Assembly (NCBI GenBank): GCA_900549855.1
Contig: URPS01000065.1
Coordinates: forward strand, 1 to 8,659
Reading direction: 5' to 3'
DNA: 8,659 nt
Origin: an uncultured bacterium
GTDB lineage: Bacteria > Cyanobacteriota > Vampirovibrionia > Gastranaerophilales > Gastranaerophilaceae
Shown: in pieces, positions 1 to 7,298 of the stretch
Layout of the letters: the number at the start of each line of letters is the position of its first letter
Numbering within the stretch: the first letter of the stretch is position 1
Position numbers and translations under genes: made by a program
The notes under the pieces: generated by a model
What the model saw: only the letters and a program-made list of their open reading frames with translations
What the model was told of the DNA's origin: nothing
Databases searched by the model: none

Positions 1-17
1 ACAAAGAAGGTCAAGAT

Positions 18-662
18 ATGGCTACCGATATGGTCGGTGATATTGTTTCAGGTGTGGCTGCAGTTGGTATTTATACCGCTGCACTTGCTACTGCTCCGGT
101 AACAGGTGGGACTAGTTTGTTGGTTGGTTTTGGTTTAGCTACTGCGAGTGGAGCTGCAATCAAGGTTGGTGTAAAGGCTCTTGATACGGTTGGAACGGAT
201 AAAAAATATACCTTAAAAGATTGTAAACACGACGCAGCAACAGGTGCTTTTTCCGGAGGCTTAGCTCCTGTAACAGCAGGTTTAGGCGGTGCTGTCGGAA
301 AAACTGTTGCAACAAAATTTGGTGTTCAAGCTATTAAAACCGTTGGTAAAGAAGTAGCGGAAGAAGCTGCAAAAGGTGGAGTAAAATCAACATTAAAGGC
401 TGCTCTAGCTAACCCTGCCGGCTATGAATATGTTGGTGGAACATTTGCAAAACGTACAACTTCAATGGCTGCTGAAATGGCGACAGACGGGGCATTGAAC
501 GGAGCATTTGATGGTGGTTTTAGAGCCGGACTTGATAATAATTGGGATTCAGAAACCATGCTTGAAGAAGCGATTGTTGGCGGTGCCGGCGGTGCAGTCA
601 TGACACAGTTCTTTGGTCTGGGAATGAAAGCTTTAGGCAAAAGCATGCAAAAAGCTTTTGGT
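18..662 (+). other. Gly/Ala-rich hydrophobic region of the giant protein (pre-toxin-like)
   Basis: Residues ~1-215 are hydrophobic and rich in Gly and Ala, with small-residue zipper patterns repeated three times: DAATGAFSGG at 72-81 followed by GLGGAVG at 88-94; DGALNGAFDGG at 157-167; and GGAGGAV at 188-194. The first two share the pattern D-small-A-x-x-G-A-F-x-G-G, so the segment looks internally duplicated. Such GA-rich stretches are typical of the region ahead of the toxin part in RHS, CdiA and other polymorphic secreted proteins, where they are thought to help membrane passage. Residues ~10-32 are hydrophobic enough for one membrane segment. A structural or membrane-inserting role is inferred. 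Confidence 0.5.
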
Positions 663-3600
663 AAAGACAATGTGAAAATTGATGCTAATGGAAATAAGGT
701 AGCTGATGAAGCACCTACAGTTCCTGATGCTCAGGGTGCAAAAGAAGCTTCTAAAGGTAAAGTTTTAGAAGGTGGTATCAAGGATACAGAATTAGATGAG
801 GTTGCTCCTTTAGCACAAAGATTGGAAAAAGCTCCAAGCGCAGAAGATTTAACGAATCCAGAAGTTAAAAGTGTTAAACTTGAAAACGGTGAATTTAATG
901 CTAACGGTGAATTTGTTCCAGATGGAACTTATACAAAAGCTGAAAGCGGAAAAGTATTAAGCAAAAAAGAAACTTTCAAAAAATATCCGGAAGGTGATAA
1001 AAAACTTGCTTCTAATATAAAAGAACTTATTCAACAATATGCAGGAATGCGTAAACCTACTAAAAATGATATCAATATTATTAACAGATTAGTAAAAGAA
1101 CATCCTGAATTGAGTATTCAAGAACATTCTGAACTTTTACATGAGCTTTCTATTTTAACAAACGGAAGAAGCGAGCATACAAATTTTGTAACTGATTACT
1201 GCGGTCTATCTAGAGTTTCTGATTTCAAGACTTTCAAAACTAATTTGGAAGAATTTAATAAATTCTATAGAGAATTAAAGGACAGTAATGCTGATTCAGA
1301 GTACGTACTTTCTCCGCTCAAAAATATGAGAACAGAGTATTTCTCAGACAATATGAGCAAAATTAAGCCGGAAGACTTCAAGCGCAACTTAGAAATGTTT
1401 AAAGGTTTTTCTCCTAGAATGCAAGATGGCGGTATGCGACAAGACAAATTATGGCTATTCGCTACTCATACTCAAAAAGAATTTGATAATATGAATTTCG
1501 CGAATGATTTCAACAAATGGGCAGATTTACAAGAAGCTTGTGGCAATGAGAATGTTGTCAGATTTTACAGGGAACCATTTAGTTTCGCTAAACTGACTGA
1601 TGAAAAAATGGCGCAAGTTCGTAAAAATGTTGAACTTGTAAAAACTATGATAGAAGGTGGTTCAAGAGATACGAGAACAATGTGTAATATTATAGAAGAT
1701 ATGGGATATACAAGCAATTACACTGATTTGTATTCAAGAATCAAAATCGAAATTGGCGATGGTTTTGATATAAATAATTTTTCACGCTTATTAAATTCTG
1801 CTTACGTTGAAAATGGTGTCCATAACTATGATTTCGGTATCCAATTTGCTAAAAAATTACCAAAACAATTGAAAGAATTCGGTGCTTACGAAATCGGCAA
1901 AATGGCGGAAAAATTTGCTAAGGCTGATAAAGCAGGTCAAGATGAAATATTGGCTAGACTTTCTATTTTAAGTAAATTTTCAGAATTCGATAAATATGAA
2001 AGAATTGGAAAATATGATGTTGAATATATTTTGAATGATGATATACCAAGCGCTTTAAAGATTGCAGAATTTTTAGAGAATGCAGAGCCTAGCTATGTTG
2101 AACATTTGAGCTATAACTATCAAAATAACTATAAACATATTTCTATAGAAGAAATGTTGAAAGACAATGATTTGGATGTAATGATTACAAATGCTAAATT
2201 GCACAAAGAATTGCCTCAAAAATTATTAGAAAGACTTAATAAAAATCAAAGCACTCTATTCTATGATGTAGAGCCGGAAGTTTTGAAGCAAAGAATAGAA
2301 GTTATAAATAAATATCAAGATAAATTTACTCCAGCAGAATTACACAACATGTATTCCGGTAATTTTGCGGCAAATGATGATGTAATGAATATGTTGGCAG
2401 GGTTGAATAATACTAAATTAAGAGAGTCATTTATATATGGTGGAGTCGGTGAGAAACTTAACCAACTTGATAAGAAAACATTAGATATATTTGAAGATTA
2501 TGTTAATAATTGTGAAATAACAGAACGAGATGTCTATGATTTCTCTAGAAATTTATATAATTTTGATTTTGGAATATTTAATCTTTTATCAAAAGAAGAA
2601 TTGGATGCTATACCATTCCGCCATGTGACTAATCTGGCTCAATTTGATATAGAAACAAAATATGGAAATATGCCATCTACTTTAGAATGTATTCAACATA
2701 ATGTTGCAGCGACACCTAAAAAAATACGTGATTTTGTAAAGAATCATATCGGATATGAATACTATAAAAATATGATTTCTCCTGAAAATACAGTAAAACA
2801 AACAAGAGCAATTCAAATTTTGGAAAAACTTTCTGATGAAGATTTGCAAGCAATTGGTCCACAAGCTGTTTCTACATTTTTGGATAAAAATGTATGTGGA
2901 TATTCTACAACAGAGTTTAACTCAAACAACTTAAAAGTATGGAAACAGTTGGATAAAGATATCAAAGATAAATTCGAATCTGCACAAATTGGAGATAAAG
3001 TATATGAATTTTTGACATCAAATAATAAATATGATTTGAAAGATATAAATGCTAAAGTTGCAAAACTAAAAGAACAAGGAATTTTTGAAAATATTAATTC
3101 TGATGGTTTAGCTACATTGTTGCGTAATAAATCAAAAGAAATGGAAAGAGTTTTTGATGAAATCGTAAGTGATAAGAACTTCAATAAAGATGACATAAAT
3201 TATTTAATTAGTAATTTAGATGTTCTAAAAAAGAATGGTATTAATGATTGGGATTATATAAGCAATCTTCTTAAAAAGAAGGTTGATACCAGTGCAATTC
3301 CGGATATCATTCGTGCCTTGTCTATTGTACCGGAAATCCGAACAGCTCAAAAAGATTTTGCAGATTATATGATTGCAAGAGGTGATATTGAAGCTCCTTT
3401 AGTAGCTAGATTATTAACTACAGTTGACGATATCAAATTTAGAGGCGCAAAACAATCTTCTCACCCAAGTAATGCAGTTAAGACTGAATTAGCGAAAGAA
3501 TTATTTGATAATCCGAATATAGAAAATAATGAAATAACAAATATTTTATATTCATTGAATCAATTTGAATCTTCTAAAGAACATCCGATTTCTGTTTTAA

Positions 3601-6600
3601 AAGATTTCATTACAGATTTGATTAATAAAAAGAAATATTCAACTTCTGATATTAGTGAAATATGTGATTATTTGCGTAACAGAGAGGGCTTTTTTATCCA
3701 AAACCATGTTGATTTTGCTTTTAGATTATTGAATGATAACAAACTAGAAACTTCTAAAGCGAAAGAAATACTTAGACATTTACATGGTTATGAAAATAAA
3801 AAATGCGTAGATACAGTAATGGAACTTACTGATGATATTTTGACAAATTATAGAAATATAGATAATACAAATATTGTGAATATTGTAGGTAGTATAAGCT
3901 ATCATGAAGAAAATGCCGAAGTGCAAGCTAAGTTTGCAAAAGAATTGCTTGCCGATAGAAATGTTAACCAAGACTGCATAGCTTCTATGGTAAATTCAAC
4001 AGATTGCTGGTTTGGTGATGAAGTTACAAATAGAATAAATACCTCTAACAAGATAGATTTTATTAAAGAACTTGTTAAAAATCCTAATATTGAGCAACGA
4101 AAAATTGCAGGTATTATAGCCGGCATGCCAAATGATAACTTTGGAGTTACTAAAGATTTAGTCGTAAAACTTGTTAATAACAGAAATGTTGACCAAGATG
4201 ATATCTCAAGATTAGTAAGATTAATGTATACCAAAGATATTGCACCGGAAGTTATGGCTCAAAAAATCTACGACTTTGCAGCATCAGGGCTTGATAGAGG
4301 ATTGATAGAAGATATTTGCGGAAATGCCAGCAAATTGTCAATCTTTAATGATGAAGTAGTTGCAATCCTAAAAAGAATAAAAACAGAAAATCCTTCTGCT
4401 GACATTGCTTTGCTTATCAGAAATATTACGGATGATGTTTTTGCCAAAAAACTTGAAGATAGAATTGATACATTGTTGTCACTAACAGCTCTTAGTGCGG
4501 AAGATAAACTTGTATTCAAAAAACAAGGTGTTGATATTGATGCAAAAATGAGAGCTTTGATGCAGTCAATCGATGCAAAACGTCCGATTATTACAACAAC
4601 AAAAGATGATGTTAAAATATTCCTTAAACATATTGGAAATAATGGCAAAGCAGATGATGTTATACGAAATGCTAATTTTGAAACATTTGGCAAAGACGGA
4701 ATTCAACTGGAATATTCAAGAGATGAATTTATTCAAAATATGGATAAAATTCTCAAAGGTTCCGGTGCTGTGACAAAGGAAATTGATACTTCTAATACCC
4801 AAATTCCTGATTTAATACTTCATCAAAACGACATAAAATTAACTGCTGAAAAAATTGCTTCTCTTAGAGCAACTTGTAAAACGGAAGAAGTAGAAGTCAT
4901 TCTTGACGGTGTTCAAGTTAAGGGTACAAGATTTTTGGGAACACAAGGCGGTTCTAACAGAGCTTATTACACTCAAATCGGTGATAAATTGTATTATATT
5001 AAATATCCGGATTCTTCAAAACTTGGTCAGAGTGTTGAAGAAGTTGTTGCTGCAAATTTATACAGAGCAGCTGGTATAGATTCTCCTAATATGAAATATA
5101 TTTATGATAATAAGGGTCAAATTATTGGTATGGCAGGAGAATATGTGCCTGATATGAGTATGACTCCACGTGCACAAGGTCAAGCAACAGAAGGTTTTGC
5201 CACAGATGCTTGGCTTGCTAACTGGGATGCGCCTAAAAATGACAATACCCAATATAGAGCAAATGGTGTAATCAAAGTCGATGTTGGCGGTTCATTACGT
5301 TATCGTGCAAAAGGCGAGATGAAAAACTTTGGTAACATTGTAGACGAATTGTCAACTCTTATTGAACAAAATTCAGAATTCCTAACAATGACAAAAGATG
5401 AACTTTTAGCTTCTCTTAAACACGTTACCGACATGCCGGAAGATAGAATCTTAAAAATCATTCAAGATTCTCCTCTTGATGATGTTTTGCTTGCAAAAAC
5501 GTTATTCAAACGTAAAGAATACATGACAATATTCGCAGAAAAATTAAAAACTTTAGACGAAAGAAACTACAAAAATATTCTTGATATGGTTAATGAAGCA
5601 AAAGCTTTAACTGTCCAAGATTTCAGAGATGATGCTAATATTGCTGAATTGTTAGGCTATACTCGTACAAAAACCGGTTTTGAAGGTATGTTAAACAACC
5701 ATATTCCTGATAATGTTGCTTTAACGGCAGAAGAAAAAGAATTAGCTGAAAAAATGATTGCCGAAATCAATAAATTTACTAAGAACAATAGAATTGCAGA
5801 TAATGTAGAAATTGAACCTGAAACAAGAGAGTTTTTGAACTCTATACTAAAAGGTATTCCAGAATTCGCAGCATATTTTGGAAAACCTCAACATAGCTTA
5901 CAAAAATATTCTCTTGATGTTCATATCCTCAAAGTTATGCAAGATTCTATGAAAGATCCTTTGTACAAAGAACTTGGAGATGTTGATAAACTTGTACTCA
6001 AATTTACAACACTTTTGCACGATGTAGGCAAACGCTATTTGTTAGAAGGTTCTGACACCGGTCACGCTGCTATGTCTGCAGAATATGTATATTCAATCTT
6101 GGATAGATTTAATCTTACACAAGATGTGAAAAACAGAATTATTGCAAACATTGAAAACCACCATTGGTTTAAAGAATATAATTTGGGACATATTCGTCCG
6201 GAAACAGTTGCAGCATTATGTCGTAGACCAGAAGATTTTAAAATCTATCAAATTATGGCAAAAGCAGATTTGAAGAATGTAAATGATACATTCTATATGA
6301 GAGCACTTGGTGCATCTTCTATGGAAGATGCTGATGCTAGATTCGCAGAAAAAATGGCAGAAATTGCACCTTATGTACAAAAATTGCAAGAAAAACAAGT
6401 TGTAGTTACTCCAACGACATTTAGAGACGTTCCGCAAAGAGTTGCATCAGATGGTCGTGTTGTTGCGGCAAGAACATTTCCTACCGAAAAAACTATGTTA
6501 AACGGAGTTGATACAGAATTTAAGGTTCTTAATCTTACAACACTAAAACAAGATACAAATATGCAGCAATTTGGATTTAATAATATATCATTACAAGATG

Positions 6601-7232
6601 TACGTATGATGGTTCACATGGTTGAATCAAAAATTAATATGGATGTATTTAAAACATTATCAAACAATCCAATGAACAATTCAGCACAATCAATTTCTAT
6701 GATAAGTATGGCTGATAAGTCTACTTATGGAGGACGTCAGTTCGGGTTAGTTCTTGATGTTGAAAATGCTAATATTTCTCACGCATATTATGCAAATACT
6801 GCTTCTGGAACTCAAAAAGGATTAGGCAGTTTTGTTAGAGAACTGTTTGAAGATAATGTACATAGAAGTTTTGTTAAAGATAACTTTAAACAATACTTAA
6901 AATCACAAAATATAGAAATTTCAGATAGCGAATACGCAGCAATTACAAAGGTAATTATGAGTAAAAAATACCCTGAAACTCAAATTAAAGATATTAATAT
7001 TGGCACAAGAACATTCAAAGGTGAAGATATTCAAAAAGCATTTACATATTCTCGTGACCAGCTTATTGATGTTAAAAAGATGAAAGCTCATGGTATGCAC
7101 AATGAACTTGTTGGCATGAATACACAGGTAAAAGGTATTGTAGCTAAGGTTAGGAGTTTGAATGAATGTCCAAATTGGTTCTTGGAATTTGCAAAAGAAA
7201 ATAATTTGCCTATTATTTTGATTGGAAATTAA
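18..7232 (+). CDS. Giant multidomain protein with kinase-like, HD-hydrolase and putative C-terminal effector domains (5' end probably missing)
   Basis: A single uninterrupted frame encodes 2404 residues. From the ATG at 18 the domains run: Gly/Ala-rich hydrophobic region (~1-215), charged low-complexity linker (~215-330), long helix-rich region (~330-1600) with degenerate repeats at ~1045-1440, HipA/PI3-4K-like kinase (~1625-1850), HD phosphohydrolase (~1960-2090) and a ~260-residue C-terminal domain. The start is uncertain: the frame stays open upstream to the window edge, and ATG-18 lacks a classical signal peptide, although AGAAGG at 5-10 lies at good ribosome-binding distance. I think the protein more likely begins upstream. 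The architecture suggests a secreted or surface effector acting on nucleotides, lipids or proteins. That role is inference; the kinase and HD motifs are seen directly. No frameshift or internal stop is present. The 66-base gap to the PHP gene and unrelated function suggest it is not part of the downstream pair. Confidence 0.9.
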   Translation: MATDMVGDIVSGVAAVGIYTAALATAPVTGGTSLLVGFGLATASGAAIKVGVKALDTVGTDKKYTLKDCKHDAATGAFSGGLAPVTAGLGGAVGKTVATKFGVQAIKTVGKEVAEEAAKGGVKSTLKAALANPAGYEYVGGTFAKRTTSMAAEMATDGALNGAFDGGFRAGLDNNWDSETMLEEAIVGGAGGAVMTQFFGLGMKALGKSMQKAFGKDNVKIDANGNKVADEAPTVPDAQGAKEASKGKVLEGGIKDTELDEVAPLAQRLEKAPSAEDLTNPEVKSVKLENGEFNANGEFVPDGTYTKAESGKVLSKKETFKKYPEGDKKLASNIKELIQQYAGMRKPTKNDINIINRLVKEHPELSIQEHSELLHELSILTNGRSEHTNFVTDYCGLSRVSDFKTFKTNLEEFNKFYRELKDSNADSEYVLSPLKNMRTEYFSDNMSKIKPEDFKRNLEMFKGFSPRMQDGGMRQDKLWLFATHTQKEFDNMNFANDFNKWADLQEACGNENVVRFYREPFSFAKLTDEKMAQVRKNVELVKTMIEGGSRDTRTMCNIIEDMGYTSNYTDLYSRIKIEIGDGFDINNFSRLLNSAYVENGVHNYDFGIQFAKKLPKQLKEFGAYEIGKMAEKFAKADKAGQDEILARLSILSKFSEFDKYERIGKYDVEYILNDDIPSALKIAEFLENAEPSYVEHLSYNYQNNYKHISIEEMLKDNDLDVMITNAKLHKELPQKLLERLNKNQSTLFYDVEPEVLKQRIEVINKYQDKFTPAELHNMYSGNFAANDDVMNMLAGLNNTKLRESFIYGGVGEKLNQLDKKTLDIFEDYVNNCEITERDVYDFSRNLYNFDFGIFNLLSKEELDAIPFRHVTNLAQFDIETKYGNMPSTLECIQHNVAATPKKIRDFVKNHIGYEYYKNMISPENTVKQTRAIQILEKLSDEDLQAIGPQAVSTFLDKNVCGYSTTEFNSNNLKVWKQLDKDIKDKFESAQIGDKVYEFLTSNNKYDLKDINAKVAKLKEQGIFENINSDGLATLLRNKSKEMERVFDEIVSDKNFNKDDINYLISNLDVLKKNGINDWDYISNLLKKKVDTSAIPDIIRALSIVPEIRTAQKDFADYMIARGDIEAPLVARLLTTVDDIKFRGAKQSSHPSNAVKTELAKELFDNPNIENNEITNILYSLNQFESSKEHPISVLKDFITDLINKKKYSTSDISEICDYLRNREGFFIQNHVDFAFRLLNDNKLETSKAKEILRHLHGYENKKCVDTVMELTDDILTNYRNIDNTNIVNIVGSISYHEENAEVQAKFAKELLADRNVNQDCIASMVNSTDCWFGDEVTNRINTSNKIDFIKELVKNPNIEQRKIAGIIAGMPNDNFGVTKDLVVKLVNNRNVDQDDISRLVRLMYTKDIAPEVMAQKIYDFAASGLDRGLIEDICGNASKLSIFNDEVVAILKRIKTENPSADIALLIRNITDDVFAKKLEDRIDTLLSLTALSAEDKLVFKKQGVDIDAKMRALMQSIDAKRPIITTTKDDVKIFLKHIGNNGKADDVIRNANFETFGKDGIQLEYSRDEFIQNMDKILKGSGAVTKEIDTSNTQIPDLILHQNDIKLTAEKIASLRATCKTEEVEVILDGVQVKGTRFLGTQGGSNRAYYTQIGDKLYYIKYPDSSKLGQSVEEVVAANLYRAAGIDSPNMKYIYDNKGQIIGMAGEYVPDMSMTPRAQGQATEGFATDAWLANWDAPKNDNTQYRANGVIKVDVGGSLRYRAKGEMKNFGNIVDELSTLIEQNSEFLTMTKDELLASLKHVTDMPEDRILKIIQDSPLDDVLLAKTLFKRKEYMTIFAEKLKTLDERNYKNILDMVNEAKALTVQDFRDDANIAELLGYTRTKTGFEGMLNNHIPDNVALTAEEKELAEKMIAEINKFTKNNRIADNVEIEPETREFLNSILKGIPEFAAYFGKPQHSLQKYSLDVHILKVMQDSMKDPLYKELGDVDKLVLKFTTLLHDVGKRYLLEGSDTGHAAMSAEYVYSILDRFNLTQDVKNRIIANIENHHWFKEYNLGHIRPETVAALCRRPEDFKIYQIMAKADLKNVNDTFYMRALGASSMEDADARFAEKMAEIAPYVQKLQEKQVVVTPTTFRDVPQRVASDGRVVAARTFPTEKTMLNGVDTEFKVLNLTTLKQDTNMQQFGFNNISLQDVRMMVHMVESKINMDVFKTLSNNPMNNSAQSISMISMADKSTYGGRQFGLVLDVENANISHAYYANTASGTQKGLGSFVRELFEDNVHRSFVKDNFKQYLKSQNIEISDSEYAAITKVIMSKKYPETQIKDINIGTRTFKGEDIQKAFTYSRDQLIDVKKMKAHGMHNELVGMNTQVKGIVAKVRSLNECPNWFLEFAKENNLPIILIGN
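3150..4337 (+). repeat. At least 11 degenerate helical protein repeats (32-44 residues) inside the giant protein
   Basis: Aligning the frame to itself by eye gives a recurring unit, roughly x-x-E-L-L-x-N-x-N-I-x-x-x-x-I-x-x-I, beginning near residues 1045, 1081, 1115, 1159, 1198, 1234, 1272, 1307, 1349, 1382 and 1414. Clear copies are AKELFDNPNIENNEI (1159), AKELLADRNVNQDCI (1307), IKELVKNPNIEQRKI (1349) and VVKLVNNRNVDQDDI (1382). Steps between copies are about 32-44 residues, compatible with a two-helix solenoid such as PPR/TPR/HEAT-like arrays, though I cannot assign a known family. Similar but weaker units seem to occur earlier, for example TMIEGGSRDTRTMCNIIEDM. The DNA copies have diverged fully, so this is an old protein repeat and not a recent tandem duplication. 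It probably serves as a binding scaffold or spacer. Confidence 0.65.
4890..5567 (+). other. HipA/PI3-4-kinase-like atypical kinase domain
   Basis: Residues ~1625-1850 show the hallmarks of an atypical kinase fold. A Gly-rich loop GTQGGSNRAYY (1641-1651) is followed by a strand with a probable ATP-binding lysine, K1662 in YYIKYP. A helix with E1674/E1675 in EEVVAANLYRAAGI follows, as in families with the pattern NEVLAxxLYxxAG. The catalytic part is WLANWD (1732-1737), then D1742-N1743, then the metal-binding D1755 in VDVGGSLRYRAKG (1754-1766). The 'ANWD...DN...DxGGxLxYRAxG' signature is one I associate with HipA-like kinase domains in large bacterial and phage-associated proteins. The spacer between NWD and DN looks short compared with what I remember of that family. 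All key residues seem present, so activity is plausible; substrate (protein, lipid or nucleotide) is unknown. Confidence 0.7.
5895..6287 (+). other. HD-superfamily phosphohydrolase domain
   Basis: Residues ~1960-2090 carry the full HD metal-binding set in order: H1969 in YSLDVH, the H2001-D2002 pair in LLHDVGK (1999-2005), H2016 in TGHAAMSAEYV, H2048-H2049 in ENHHWF, and a closing aspartate D2084 in MAKADLKNVND. HD proteins are metal-dependent phosphohydrolases acting on nucleotides, cyclic nucleotides or 2',3'-cyclic phosphates; the surrounding pattern is closest to the HD domains of tRNA nucleotidyltransferase and HDIG/HD-GYP type enzymes. No GYP motif is seen, so cyclic-di-GMP hydrolysis is not supported. 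It sits ~200 residues after the kinase-like domain on the same chain. The exact substrate cannot be read from the sequence. Confidence 0.85.
6450..7229 (+). other. C-terminal domain, possibly ADP-ribosyltransferase-like (tentative)
   Basis: The last ~260 residues (2145-2404) form a separate mixed alpha/beta domain. In order they show an arginine in VVAARTFP (R2152), an S-x-S element SAQSISMIS (2222-2230) followed by a strand FGLVLDVEN, and near the end HNELVGM (2361-2367) with E2363 on a likely strand, then a terminal FAKENNLPIILIGN. The order Arg, then Ser-x-Ser, then a late Glu is that of the R-S-E class of ADP-ribosyltransferases, and the C-terminal position suits a toxin or effector domain. 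This is pattern reading only: the usual second acid two residues before the catalytic Glu is absent (HNE, not ExE), and I do not recognise a named family. It could instead be a structural or targeting domain. Confidence 0.3.
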
Positions 7233-7284
7233 CAAAATCTTGAATAATTTACATTTTGCATTGTTTTTTGGCTAAAATATATAT

Positions 7285-7289
7285 AGAGG
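7285..7289 (+). promoter_or_regulatory. Ribosome-binding site of the PHP gene
   Basis: AGAGG lies 9 bases before the ATG at 7299 in an otherwise A/T-only stretch, which fixes the start codon choice. No earlier in-frame start is close to a comparable site. Confidence 0.7.
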
Positions 7290-7298
7290 TTAAAAATA

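Noticed and set aside
422..7235. Minus-strand reading frames of 60-141 codons opposite the giant gene, and one 66-codon + strand frame at 4573-4773
   Set aside because: They lie wholly inside the giant frame, have no recognisable motifs and show the skewed Ser/Leu/Phe/Ile content expected of antisense shadows.
7233..7269. Possible intrinsic terminator after the giant gene (CAAAAT 7233-7238 with ATTTTG 7253-7258, then a T6 tract at 7264-7269)
   Set aside because: The stem is only 6 AT-rich pairs around a 14-base loop, and the T run does not follow it directly; such a structure is expected by chance in DNA this AT-rich.
7256..7285. Possible promoter for the PHP gene (TTGCAT at 7256-7261 with TATATA at 7278-7283)
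   Set aside because: With this -10 box, transcription would begin at about 7290, after the AGAGG ribosome-binding site, so it could not make a normally translated message. The alternative TAAAAT box (7273-7278) has no -35 element at good spacing.
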